Shown here piece after piece: positions 47,251 to 55,895 of a stretch of 64,000 nt of DNA (position 1 is the stretch's first letter; every line of letters begins with the position of its first letter). The position numbers and the translations under genes are program-made. Location of the stretch: the NCBI RefSeq assembly GCF_030409875.1, contig NZ_JAUFQR010000001.1, forward strand, positions 2,666,001-2,730,000, in the 5' to 3' direction. The DNA is from Chryseobacterium tructae. Its GTDB lineage: Bacteria > Bacteroidota > Bacteroidia > Flavobacteriales > Weeksellaceae. Under the pieces are notes generated by a model that saw only the letters and a program-made list of their open reading frames with translations, had not been told where the DNA came from and made no database searches.

Positions 47251-48075
47251 TTACAGTTCAATAAAGTTAACGGCCATTTTATTTTCTGTTTTTGCATATT
47301 GTCCAGGAGTAAGCCCTACATTTTTTTTGAATTCCCTGATCAGATGCGATTGATCGGAAAACCCTGCATGATAAGAAAGTAGAGTCATATTATCCTCCAT
47401 GATCCCTTTATTAATAAGGCTTAAAAAGTAATGAAGACGGATGATATTGCTATATTTTTTAGGAGAAATACCCATATAGTTTTCAAACTTCCTTTCCAGA
47501 TGCCTTTCAGAATATCCCGTAAACTTTTCCAGGTCTCTTGAAAGTACCGTTCCTTTATTTTGAAGAATATATTGCTGAACCGCTGCTATGAATTGATAAT
47601 CAGAACCAATTTCTTCAGAAAGAAACTGAGTGAAGAAAATATTCAAATCTTTAATTATGGTATGCGGATCTGATTGGTAAAAAAGTTTGTCCTGGAATGG
47701 AGTAAGCTTCTCTTTTAAGATATCTTCAGCAGAAATAATCTGATTTTTAGCCTCTTTCGCAGAAGTTTTCAGAAGAATATTTAAAAAGTAAGGCTGAAAA
47801 ACCACTGCTATAAAGGAAAACCTTCCCTTTGTATAAAAGTCTTTATAACTATTCAAAGTCCCATAAAAAAAAGAAGTTGGCATATTTGCCTCAGAAACAT
47901 GAGAATGTAAACTCATACTTGCAGATAAAATCAATCCGGTACTGCCATCAGTAAATAATCTGACATTCTTGATCTCTTCTGTATTGTTTTCCAAAAAGAT
48001 ATAATGCCGGATAAAAGGTGTCAGATGTTTAGGTGGTGAAATCTGCATATTCAAATGTACGGAATTTTTCCCCAC
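47251..48075 (-). CDS. AraC-family transcriptional regulator (DUF6597-type N-terminus)
   Basis: The 274-residue protein has an N-terminal domain (ISPPKHLTPFIRHYIFLENN, LFTDGSTGLILS) of the kind that precedes AraC HTH domains in this phylum. The C-terminal HTH is TGYSERHLERKFENYMGISP, KYSNIIRLHYFLSLI, LSYHAGFSDQSHLIREFKKN, ending in VGLTPGQY. It lies just upstream of the nitrilase gene on the same strand and is its probable regulator. The ligand is unknown. Confidence 0.87.
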   Translation of the reverse strand: MGKNSVHLNMQISPPKHLTPFIRHYIFLENNTEEIKNVRLFTDGSTGLILSASMSLHSHVSEANMPTSFFYGTLNSYKDFYTKGRFSFIAVVFQPYFLNILLKTSAKEAKNQIISAEDILKEKLTPFQDKLFYQSDPHTIIKDLNIFFTQFLSEEIGSDYQFIAAVQQYILQNKGTVLSRDLEKFTGYSERHLERKFENYMGISPKKYSNIIRLHYFLSLINKGIMEDNMTLLSYHAGFSDQSHLIREFKKNVGLTPGQYAKTENKMAVNFIEL

Positions 48076-48118
48076 AGATACCTCAGATTTTCACAGTTTT
48101 TCATCTGTTTCTTATTGG

Positions 48119-48158
48119 CCACGGATGCACGAATAAAAAATCATTTGTGCATCCGTGG
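48119..48158. repeat. Dispersed GTGCAT element, inverted pair (copy D)
   Basis: CCACGGATGCACGAAT (48119-48134) faces ATTTGTGCATCCGTGG (48143-48158), so two copies of the same core form a hairpin. Single copies are at 17233, 21926 and 34845. Confidence 0.7.
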
Positions 48159-48241
48159 TGATTAAAATAAGTGTAGACTTTAATAAATAGTTTCAGTAGT
48201 TTTTCATTATTCTTATTCTCTTAAAAATCTTAATGGTTCAA

Positions 48242-48329
48242 AACAGCATTCAATTTCATCTCTGATGAAATCCTTGCGCCTTACTAAGCATCATGCAGGA
48301 AAAAGACTTGCGCCTTTGCGTTTTCCAAC
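48242..48329. repeat. Dispersed ~86-bp element with TTGCGCCTTTGCG, copy 2
   Basis: AACAGCATTCAATTTCATC, TGAAATCCTTGCGCCTTA and ACTTGCGCCTTTGCG line up with 38768-38853. With the hairpin at 48119 it accounts for most of the 386-base gap 48076-48461, where I see no gene. Confidence 0.7.
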
Positions 48330-48461
48330 AAATTACATAAAAACTTAACGGAGGTACCACGTTTTCCGCCTATTTGGTCAGGTATTTGAATATTTTATTA
48401 CAATTCATTCTATTTCTGTAGAATTTTTTACTATTCAACCAACCACTTAAAATATAATAAT

Positions 48462-48968
48462 ATGTCAACACAAAACCTTACCCACCTGGAAGCGATCAAA
48501 AAGATCAAAGAATTATCTGAAAATGCCAAAATATGTATGTTCTGTACAGAATTGGAAACCGTTCCGGTCAATTCAAGACCGATGACTTTACAGGAAACTG
48601 ACGATAGCGGAAACCTTTGGTTTATCAGTAGTGGAACCAGCAACAAGAATTTTGAAATAAAAGAAGACCGAAGAGTACAGTTGTTTTTTATGAATAATAA
48701 AGAGGCTCAATATCTTTCAGTATATGGAAAAGCTTCTGTCTATAAAGATAAAGCCACTATAGAAGAAAAATGGTCTCCCCTTGCAAAAGCATGGTTCGAT
48801 GGAAAAGATGATCCCAATGTTACAATTATCCGTGTAGAACCAAAAGAAACTTATTACTGGGATACCAAAGCGGGAAAACTAGTGAGTCTCTTTAGCTTTG
48901 TTGCATCAGCAATAACCGGCCATAAAACTAATAATGCTGACGGTGTAGAAGGAAATGCTATCATTTAA
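48462..48968 (+). CDS. Pyridoxamine-5'-phosphate-oxidase-like flavoprotein (general stress 26 type)
   Basis: The 168-residue protein has the split-barrel flavin fold of the general stress protein 26 group: AKICMFCTELETVPVNSRPM, GNLWFISSGTSNKNFEIKED, VQLFFMNNKEAQYLSVYGKA and IIRVEPKETYYWDTKAGK. These proteins bind FMN or a deazaflavin and reduce or sequester unknown substrates. No signal peptide is seen. It is a single gene, with a terminator at 48979 that mainly serves the opposite strand. Confidence 0.85.
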   Translation: MSTQNLTHLEAIKKIKELSENAKICMFCTELETVPVNSRPMTLQETDDSGNLWFISSGTSNKNFEIKEDRRVQLFFMNNKEAQYLSVYGKASVYKDKATIEEKWSPLAKAWFDGKDDPNVTIIRVEPKETYYWDTKAGKLVSLFSFVASAITGHKTNNADGVEGNAII

Positions 48969-48978
48969 AAATTAAAAA

Positions 48979-49002
48979 AACGGCTCAAGAAATTGAGCCG
49001 TT
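48979..49002 (-). terminator. Terminator of the thioredoxin-like gene
   Basis: AACGGCTCAA and TTGAGCCGTT pair around GAAA. On the minus strand T7 follows. It separates two convergent genes. Confidence 0.78.
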
Positions 49003-49020
49003 GATACAAAATTTATAGTA

Positions 49021-49254
49021 CTAATTTTTCACATCTTCTATAGATGCTCCAAAGTTAATATGAAGAACGTTACCGTTAGGGGTTACTAAAGCAGGGACAG
49101 ATTTTACACCTGCTTCTTCTGCGTCTTTAATTTTACTTTTTTCATTACCCAGATGGATGATTTCAACATTTTCCAACCCTATAAGGCTGACGATATCATG
49201 TTCTGCACTGATGCATACAGGACATCCTGCATGATAAAAAATGGATTTTTTCAT
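49021..49254 (-). CDS. Small thioredoxin-fold protein
   Basis: The 77-residue protein is a short thioredoxin/glutaredoxin domain with the redox motif FYHAGCPVCISAE near the N-terminus and the cis-proline segment GVKSVPALVTPNG. It is too short for a full thioredoxin and is closer to glutaredoxin-like or redox-active disulfide proteins. It lies nine bases after the DHDPS-family gene on the same strand, so it is probably the last gene of the cupin-DHDPS unit. Confidence 0.8.
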   Translation of the reverse strand: MKKSIFYHAGCPVCISAEHDIVSLIGLENVEIIHLGNEKSKIKDAEEAGVKSVPALVTPNGNVLHINFGASIEDVKN

Positions 49255-49263
49255 AAGATGGTA

Positions 49264-50148
49264 TTAATTAATAAGGGTTTGAATAATATTTTTTAATTCT
49301 TCAGTTTCTTTTTCATGCAAAGGTTTTAAAGGACTTCTCAGATTTCCGCCATCTTCGCCCAGAATATTCAGACCTGATTTCACGGCTCTTGGTAATCCTT
49401 TGTTGACAATGAATTTTAAAAGATCAAACTGCTGATAGAAGATAGTTTTTGCTTTCTCTAAATTCCCTTCTTCAACTGCATTGTAAAGACTGATTGTAAG
49501 TTCAGGAATAAGATTGGGAGCTGCGGTACACCAGCCCCTTGCTCCGGCAGAAAATGCAGCCAAAGCCAAAGGGTTTGAACCATTATAAAAAGCTACCTCT
49601 TCTCCCAATTCTCTTCTCAGATAATGCATTCTCTGAATATCTCCTGTACTTTCTTTAATCATGGTTACATTAGGAATTTCAAGCAGCCTTTTCAAGAGAG
49701 ATGGTGACATATCTACTCCACTCGTTGCCGGATTATTGTAAGCCATAATCGGAATGGAAATTTTACGTGCTACAGCATCATAATGGGCCACAATTTCGTC
49801 ATCGGTAAGCTTCCAATAGCTCATAGGAATGATCATCACAGCATCTGCTCCTGCTTTCTCTGCAAATTGGGCATGATGAATCGTTTTCTCTGTGGTAAGA
49901 TTGGAAACCCCTACAAGAGTTGGGATTCTTCCTTTTACTTGTTGTAATGTAGCTTCAGTAACCTCTTCTTTTTCTTCATCAGACAGATAAGGCATTACCC
50001 CTGTACTTCCCAAAGGAGCAATACCGTGGCTTCCAGAAGTGATCAGCCTCTCTACCAAATGTTTGAAAAGAGGAATGTCTACTTTTTCATTCTCATCAAA
50101 AGGGGTTATGGGATAGGATATAATTCCTTTAAATGGTACATTTTTCAT
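49264..50148 (-). CDS. Dihydrodipicolinate synthase-family aldolase
   Basis: The start is the ATG at 50148 (MKNVPFKGIISYPITPF), since the longer upstream frame does not look coding. The 294-residue protein has the family marks GSTGVMPYLSDEEKEEV, PIMAYNNPATSGVD and VTMIKESTGDIQRM, with the Schiff-base lysine in MIKEST. The family covers DapA, N-acetylneuraminate lyase and several sugar-acid or hydroxyproline-pathway aldolases. It sits between the cupin gene and a thioredoxin-like gene and faces a MocR regulator, which points to a catabolic aldolase rather than to lysine synthesis. Confidence 0.85.
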   Translation of the reverse strand: MKNVPFKGIISYPITPFDENEKVDIPLFKHLVERLITSGSHGIAPLGSTGVMPYLSDEEKEEVTEATLQQVKGRIPTLVGVSNLTTEKTIHHAQFAEKAGADAVMIIPMSYWKLTDDEIVAHYDAVARKISIPIMAYNNPATSGVDMSPSLLKRLLEIPNVTMIKESTGDIQRMHYLRRELGEEVAFYNGSNPLALAAFSAGARGWCTAAPNLIPELTISLYNAVEEGNLEKAKTIFYQQFDLLKFIVNKGLPRAVKSGLNILGEDGGNLRSPLKPLHEKETEELKNIIQTLIN

Positions 50149-50303
50149 GTTTTGTTGGTTTAAAAATTTATAATAATTTTCAGCAAAATTGTAAACCATT
50201 AAGTGCGATTTAAATTGAAGTACAATTTCACTTTGAAAAAACAATCATATCCATGATCAATAAATCGTCAGAAATGGTCTCTTAATGGTTTACATTATTA
50301 GTA

Positions 50304-50759
50304 TTAAAGGTCTCTACCCTCTTCTTCTCTCAAGGCAACCCCTAAATTCTGTAACTGAGGAGCATTTTCACAGGCGATATATTTAGCGGATTCCGTATCA
50401 CTTAGATTTTGGTGTTTATGCCATGCCCATGATGGAATATAAACAGCATCTCCGGCTTCCCAATGCACTTTTTCTCCTTCTACTTCTGTCCATCCTTTTC
50501 CTTCAATGACGAATAAGACTGTTTCGTAGGTATGACGGTGTTTATTGGTTTGTTGGCCTGGCAGCAATCCGCCAATCGTCATGCTTACATTCTTGCTGGG
50601 AAGATCTACAAAGAAAACCGGATGCTTTCTCTCTGTTGAGAATTGATTGTGCTCACCCGCATTTTCTACATTTTTATGAAGCAAATGGCTTGGTCTTACA
50701 TACTTTGGTCTTGCATACGTTTCGTGAAAGTCTTTTGAACTGAACTGTGTTTTGTCCAT
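50304..50759 (-). CDS. Cupin-domain protein
   Basis: The 151-residue protein is a single cupin barrel: LPGQQTNKHRHTYETVLFVIEG gives the first metal-binding motif, with H, H and E, and HWEAGDAVYIPSWAWHKHQN the second, with the last histidines. It may be a dioxygenase, isomerase or sugar-binding protein. The gene faces the MocR regulator at 50861 and is upstream of the aldolase on the same strand, with a 155-base gap. The substrate is unknown. Confidence 0.85.
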   Translation of the reverse strand: MDKTQFSSKDFHETYARPKYVRPSHLLHKNVENAGEHNQFSTERKHPVFFVDLPSKNVSMTIGGLLPGQQTNKHRHTYETVLFVIEGKGWTEVEGEKVHWEAGDAVYIPSWAWHKHQNLSDTESAKYIACENAPQLQNLGVALREEEGRDL

Positions 50760-50860
50760 GATTTCTAAAATTTAATAGTTCTGTGCTTAATTGCATGACA
50801 AAATTATTTTATATTTGGACTGTTTAAATGATTCAGTTTTTATATAAATAGATAGTCCAG

Positions 50861-52293
50861 ATGCTAAGACCTTGGAAATTAGAATTCGAAATTGACAAAA
50901 AGCTTGATAAGGCAGTGTATTTACAAATAGCAGATACTATTATTACAGATGTCCGTTCAGGGAGATTAAAGCCTGGTGATGCCCTTCCCGGAAGCCGAAA
51001 CCTGGCAGCTATGCTGAAAATCAATAGAAATACGGTAGTAGAAGCTTATCAGGTACTTCTTAACGAAGAATGGGTAATTTCTAAGGAAAGAAAAGGGATT
51101 TTCGTATCGGATCAGCTTCCTACTTTGCACAAAAACAGAACGGATAAGATGTCAGATACTTTGAATCTCCCCGTGATGACTCGCGGTACTCTGATTAATT
51201 TTGATGATGGCCATCCAGACAGTAAAATAGCTCCTGTTAATGAGCTGGCAAGAGCCTACCGACAAATTTTCGGGATAAAAGCAAAGTGGCAAATGATGGG
51301 ATATGGTGATGAGCATGGAGATATAGAATTCCGAAAAATGATTTCTCAGATGCTAAACCACCAAAGAGGCATGCAGATCCATGAAAATGAAATTTCCATT
51401 ACAAGAGGAAGTCAGATGGCTATGTTTTTAACAGCTCAGAGTCTTTTAACCTCAGGAGATTGCATTATTGTTGAAGATCCCGGCTACCAACCAGCATGGC
51501 AGGCTTTTGAATATGCTGGAGCTCAGCTTCTCCCTGTTGCTGTGGATGAAGAAGGAATCAATATACAGGCTATTGAAGTACTTTTATCTGAACATACAAA
51601 TATCAAAGCGATTTACATTACTCCTCACAGGCAGTATCCAACGATGGTTACCTTAAGCTTATCAAGACGGTTAAGATTGATTGAGCTTGCGAATCAACAT
51701 GATATAACCATTATTGAAGATGATTATGATAATGAATTTCATTTGGTTACCGTCCTATTCTGCCCATTTCCAGCTTTCCGGAGCTTAACAATTATGTATA
51801 CATCGGAACACTGAGTAAAGTGGTTGCGCCAGCATTAAGAATTGGATATTTGGCCACTAAAAATCAGGATTTGTTACAAAAGATCGGCAGTTTAAGAAAG
51901 ATTATTGATGTACATGGTGACGTTATCATGGAACAGGCCGTGTTGCAGCTTATTAAAGAAGGAGCGGTGAAAAAACATATCAGAAAAGCGACAGCTCATT
52001 ATAAAAACAAAAGAGATTTTGTCTACAACCTTTTGAATCAATACATGAAAGAAATTGCTCATTTTACCTTACCTGAAGGAGGGTTAGCTTTTTGGATTGT
52101 TCCAAAAGTGACATTAGATTGGGATAAGGTAGCCTTAGCATTATTGGAGAAAAACATTAAGATCATTCACCCAAAGCAATACAGTCGGAAACATGTCAAC
52201 GGTTTTAGGCTAAGCTATGGTTCAGTCTCAGAAGAACAACTGGAACAAAGCATACAAATCATTGCTGCAGTTTTTCATCAACTTTCCGAATAA
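50861..52293 (+). CDS. MocR-type regulator (GntR wHTH plus aminotransferase; frameshifted)
   Basis: The N-terminal GntR domain is AVYLQIADTIITDVRSGRLK, then PGSRNLAAMLKINRNTVVEA. The rest is a PLP-binding aminotransferase-like domain with VEDPGYQPAWQAFE, IIEDDYDNEFH and, after the break, IGTLSKVVAPALRIGY as lysine segment. The frame breaks at TTT 51742-51744. One more T gives EFHFGYRPILPISSFPELNN and 477 residues. It faces the cupin-aldolase-thioredoxin genes across about 100 bases and is their likely regulator. TTGGACTGTTT (50816) and AGTCCAG (50855) just upstream form a possible operator. Confidence 0.88.
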
Positions 52294-52294
52294 A

Positions 52295-52390
52295 GTTCTC
52301 GCAGATTCCGCAAATAACGCAGATCTTACTGCTCCCTATCAGCAATAACCTGTTGAGAAGAATCTGCTAAATCAGCAAGATCTGCGAGAC
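52295..52390. repeat. Palindromic element ended by GTTCTCGCAGAT / ATCTGCGAGAC
   Basis: GTTCTCGCAGAT (52295-52306) faces ATCTGCGAGAC (52380-52390). The middle holds further AGCA/TGCT words and no coding frame. It looks like another intergenic family. Confidence 0.5.
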
Positions 52391-52425
52391 AAAAAAAATA
52401 GCGCAACATAATCTGTTTGCGCTAT
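52391..52425 (-). terminator. Terminator of the flavodoxin-RidA gene
   Basis: ATAGCGCAA (52398-52406) and TTGCGCTAT (52417-52425) form the stem. On the minus strand T8 follows. Confidence 0.75.
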
Positions 52426-52484
52426 AATTTATCTGCTAATTATCCACATAGTATGTGAAGTCCGTGAGATCTGTGGCAAAATAA

Positions 52485-53621
52485 CTACTCCACTTCAAAA
52501 ACAGCCTGAATTTCAACCGAAGAATTTACCGGAATAGAAGAAGCTCCAAATGTTGCTCTTGCATGTTTTCCTTTATCTCCAAAAACCTCAGCGGTAAGAT
52601 CAGAAGCTATATTCATCAGAGCTGCATGTTGGGTATAATCATCTTTTGTATTGAAAATCCCAGTAAGCTGCACACATTGTTTCACTTTCCCCAGATCACC
52701 ACCTACAGCTTCATTAAGTACAGATAAAACATTCAGCATGGTCACTTTGGTAGCATCCTTTACCTGTTGCTCATTAACATCTACTCCTAATTTTCCGGGA
52801 TTAAATATTTTCCCATCCTTTAAAGCAACCTGATTAATGAAAACAAGATTTCCGGAACGTACAAAAGGCTGATAATTTCCGGCTGGTTTAGGGACTTGCG
52901 GAAGGACAATATTCTTTTGTTTTAAAATTTCATTAAAATTCTGGCGATTTTCAACGACGGAAACTGTTTTTTTCGGACGGGTATCTTTCAATGCTAATGA
53001 TACTTTAGCAAAATTTCTTCCCTGAAGTTCAGCCAAAGATCTTTCCCCTTTTGTGGGACGTTCAACATCCTTTAGAGAAGCCATAGTGGTAATTCCCAGT
53101 ACAGTATTGCCCTGCGGAATCGCTTTGTTAAGTTCTTCAGTTCCGCGAATACCATTAGATACCAGAATCATCCCATGTACGGCAAGGCTATTCCAGAAAG
53201 CCTGAAGAGCCAATTCTTTTCCTGCGCCACTTCCTGCAGACATGAAAACCGTTGCAGGAACTCCTTCTAAACCATGATTCGTCCAAAGTTGAACCGTTTT
53301 AGATAAAAATTCACTCATCCCTGTACTAATATTTCCGAAGTAAACAGGAGACCCGAAAGCAATCCCATCATAATTCGTAAGTTCATCTACTGTCGCAACA
53401 GGCAGGTTTTTAAGGTTAGGATTTTGCGATGATTTAACTAATTTAATATAAGAAGTAGCATTGTTTTCACTCTCAATGCCTTTAGCAATTTCCTTGGCCA
53501 GTTCATAAGTTCCTCCATTATCTGAATGGATAAGAACCAGTATTTTAACTTTATTCTGTGCCATAATCTGTGTGGTGTTAAATAGTAAAATTAAAATAAA
53601 AAAAGAACATATTTTTTTCAT
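52485..53621 (-). CDS. Secreted flavodoxin/WrbA-like domain fused to a RidA-like domain
   Basis: I start at the ATG at 53621, which opens a signal peptide (MKKICSFFILILLFNTTQIMA) and leaves 378 residues. The frame continues upstream past the start, but that part overlaps the divergent AraC gene. Residues ~25-200 are an FMN-reductase/flavodoxin domain (ILVLIHSDNGGTYELAKEIA, FGSPVYFGNISTGMSEFL, FMSAGSGAGKEL). Residues ~245-378 are a RidA/YjgF domain (SGNLVFINQVALKDGKIF, KVTMLNVLSVLNEAVG, HARATFGASSIPVNSSVEI) with the catalytic-type arginine retained. Both families are usually cytoplasmic, so an exported fusion is unusual. It may work on an enamine, imine or quinone in the periplasm. Confidence 0.82.
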   Translation of the reverse strand: MKKICSFFILILLFNTTQIMAQNKVKILVLIHSDNGGTYELAKEIAKGIESENNATSYIKLVKSSQNPNLKNLPVATVDELTNYDGIAFGSPVYFGNISTGMSEFLSKTVQLWTNHGLEGVPATVFMSAGSGAGKELALQAFWNSLAVHGMILVSNGIRGTEELNKAIPQGNTVLGITTMASLKDVERPTKGERSLAELQGRNFAKVSLALKDTRPKKTVSVVENRQNFNEILKQKNIVLPQVPKPAGNYQPFVRSGNLVFINQVALKDGKIFNPGKLGVDVNEQQVKDATKVTMLNVLSVLNEAVGGDLGKVKQCVQLTGIFNTKDDYTQHAALMNIASDLTAEVFGDKGKHARATFGASSIPVNSSVEIQAVFEVE

Positions 53622-53705
53622 TCTGAACAGGATATAAATTAATAGTACAAAATTAATATTGGCGTTTTTATTAAATTTGCCAAAAAATATATTTAAAACG
53701 ACAAT

Positions 53706-54494
53706 ATGAAATGTGGACTGATAGAAAAAACACAAAGCCAATTTGTAGACTCCATTGAAAAAGAAGCCTATGTATGGTGTGAAAAAGACTGGAAGCATGA
53801 TGATTATGAGCATGTTCATAACCGGGCTCAACTTACTTTTGTGGAAGACGGTTATCAGTATTTTCATATTGATCAGAAAACTTATCTTGTCCCCCAGCAT
53901 CATGTCATTTGGATTCCTTCCGGAAAAGCACATAAAATTACCTCTGAAGCGAAAACAGTTAATCTGATGGTATTTTTATTTAAATCAGTATTCGAGGAAG
54001 ACTTTTATCAGAATGTTCATGTATTTGCCGTCCCTTCAGTTTTAAAAGAAATGCTCCTTTACGCTTCAAAATGGAATCAGTCTCTGGATGAGAATGAAGA
54101 ACAGGATATTTTCTTTAAAGCGATTCTGAAGAGTCTTCCCAACTTCTGTAAAGAGAGTAATGGCCTGGAGATTCCTATTCCTAAAGATATAAGACTAATT
54201 CCTGTCTGCAATGATATCAATTCCAATTTTAAATATAATCTGGATATTGATTCTTTAGCTGCTAAAGCACAGATGTCTGTACGCAGCCTTCAACGGAATT
54301 TTAAAAATGAAACAGGAATTACACTCCAAAAGTATTTACAGCTGACCAGAATCTTAAAAAGTATTGAGCTTATCGATATGAAGCAGTATACTTTGAGCGA
54401 AGTTGCTTACAAAGTTGGTTACCAGAGTTTATCCGCATTTACTTCGTCGTATTTTGCCGTGATGAAAGCAAAACCTAAAGTGTATAAAAATTAA
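53706..54494 (+). CDS. AraC-family transcriptional regulator
   Basis: The 262-residue protein has the cupin-type sensor (DDYEHVHNRAQLTFVEDGYQ, VPQHHVIWIPSGKAHKI) and a C-terminal HTH (NLDIDSLAAKAQMSVRSLQR, NFKNETGITLQKYLQLTRIL, TLSEVAYKVGYQSLSAF). It is divergent from the flavodoxin-RidA gene across about 85 bases, its likely target. It is a close relative of the partial regulator at 1-274. Confidence 0.88.
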   Translation: MKCGLIEKTQSQFVDSIEKEAYVWCEKDWKHDDYEHVHNRAQLTFVEDGYQYFHIDQKTYLVPQHHVIWIPSGKAHKITSEAKTVNLMVFLFKSVFEEDFYQNVHVFAVPSVLKEMLLYASKWNQSLDENEEQDIFFKAILKSLPNFCKESNGLEIPIPKDIRLIPVCNDINSNFKYNLDIDSLAAKAQMSVRSLQRNFKNETGITLQKYLQLTRILKSIELIDMKQYTLSEVAYKVGYQSLSAFTSSYFAVMKAKPKVYKN

Positions 54495-54504
54495 AGAATG
54501 ATTG

Positions 54505-55005
54505 CTATTTTAAGATTAAAAACTGGTTCAGCTCGCTTTTAAAACATCCTAAAATAAATTCTGTATAATAAAGTTGAGCATTTAAAGCTTGAGTTTTGGG
54601 GTGCAATTCCAATTTTTTGGTAAGAACAATTTCTCCTTTATATGAAAATGAAAAATAAGCAAATATTTTATAGGAAGAATTACGGATTGGGGTACAATAG
54701 CCTGTTGTGGAAATAGACCAGTCAGATTCAAAAAGATGAGCTACATGTAATGCCATGGTTTCTGCAATATTCTCTGAAACACTGTCATACTCCTCTGCTT
54801 CATGTATATTTACCTTTAATAATCTTACTTTTTCAGGTAAAGCATAGGTGGTTATTCCTCCTTTATAAAATAAAGAAGCATTGGGCATCTGTGAAAAAGC
54901 CAGTTGTAAGCATCCTGAGGTAACACTTTCGGCAACTGAAATTGTTTCACCTGTTGTTATCAGAGACTGGCTTATATACTCAAGAAGGTTTTGTTGAAAT
55001 TCCAT
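54505..55005 (-). CDS. CinA-family protein (nicotinamide-nucleotide amidase type)
   Basis: The 166-residue protein is a stand-alone CinA C-terminal domain: TTGETISVAESVTSGCLQLAFSQ, ASLFYKGGITTYALPEKVRLL, VSENIAETMALHVAHLFESD and STTGYC. The AESVTSG and GGI(T)TY motifs are those of NMN deamidases that recycle NMN to NaMN. The family is often linked to NAD salvage, as is pncA at 62891, though the two are far apart. It converges with the AraC gene at 53706 and is ~230 bases from the Crp/Fnr pair. Confidence 0.82.
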   Translation of the reverse strand: MEFQQNLLEYISQSLITTGETISVAESVTSGCLQLAFSQMPNASLFYKGGITTYALPEKVRLLKVNIHEAEEYDSVSENIAETMALHVAHLFESDWSISTTGYCTPIRNSSYKIFAYFSFSYKGEIVLTKKLELHPKTQALNAQLYYTEFILGCFKSELNQFLILK

Positions 55006-55237
55006 AACATTTTATTTTGAAGAAAATTAATTGATCATCCGTTATTCGGATAGTTTACAATGGTCAACATAAGCTTTCTCTATTTGTCTTTTATAAAATC
55101 GACTAGCAAAAATTTATAATTTCAAATTAACCAAAAGCCAAAGCATACTTTTATTCTTTATTTAATACTGTAGGGTTGACAGGTTAAATATACACTCAAA
55201 TAACTCACTTTCTTATGAGTTGAATCATATTTTAAGA

Positions 55238-55840
55238 TTAATATAAAATTTTTCGATCTTTAAAACTCACAGAACCTTCCTTCTCCATCTTTTTTAAGGT
55301 ACGAATTACTGTTTCTACACGTAATCCCGTAAGATTGGCAAGCTGTTGCCTTGTAAATTCTACCGTAAAGCATTGAGAGCAATCGCCATCATGATAGCTT
55401 TTAAGATAATTTAGCAGTCCTTTCAGACGCAGTATTGGATTTTGAGCAGATAAACTTTGCATCATGATCAATTTATAATAAACCTGTTGAGAAAAGCAGG
55501 CATTCATTTCCAGGGAAAGATCCGGATGTTTCTTAATCATTTCTATAAAATTACCTTTAGGCAGTCTTATAATTTCAGAAACCTCCAGACATACTGCATT
55601 CATCGGATAAGGATAATTATGATCCAAAAAAAGAAGCGGATCTCCGAAGCTTTGATTTTTACCCAAGATATTATGAATAAATTCTTTTCCGTCTTCATTA
55701 TAATTATTAAGCTTTACTTTTCCTTTAATGATTTGAAAATAATATTGTGCGTGATCTCCTTCTTTAAAAATCATCTCCCGTTTTTTATACATTTTAACTT
55801 CTCCTCCAAACGAGCGAAGAAGATGTTCATCAATATTCAT
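55238..55840 (-). CDS. Crp/Fnr-family regulator
   Basis: I prefer the ATG at 55840 (MNIDEHLLRSFGGE), which aligns with the starts of the paralogues at 55896 and 25800. The 200-residue protein has the sensor core KGKVKLNNYNEDGKEFIHNI, YPYPMNAVCLEVSEIIRLPK, then LLNYLKSYHDGDCSQCFTVE and FTRQQLANLTGLRVETVIRT. The CSQC segment before the HTH is not seen in the other two copies and could bind iron-sulfur or a thiol ligand. It is the downstream member of a tandem pair with the gene at 55896, 55 bases away. Confidence 0.87.
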   Translation of the reverse strand: MNIDEHLLRSFGGEVKMYKKREMIFKEGDHAQYYFQIIKGKVKLNNYNEDGKEFIHNILGKNQSFGDPLLFLDHNYPYPMNAVCLEVSEIIRLPKGNFIEMIKKHPDLSLEMNACFSQQVYYKLIMMQSLSAQNPILRLKGLLNYLKSYHDGDCSQCFTVEFTRQQLANLTGLRVETVIRTLKKMEKEGSVSFKDRKILY

Positions 55841-55895
55841 ACAGCTTATTGTTCTCATTTTCATCTAATTTTAATAAAAAAATATAACTCTTTTT

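Noticed and set aside
50149..50244. N-terminal extension of the DHDPS-family protein
   Set aside because: The segment is AT-rich and outside the family fold; the ATG at 50148 fits the domain start.
52485..53933. Longer N-terminal form of the flavodoxin-RidA protein
   Set aside because: The extra 104 residues overlap the divergent AraC gene and would bury a clear signal peptide.
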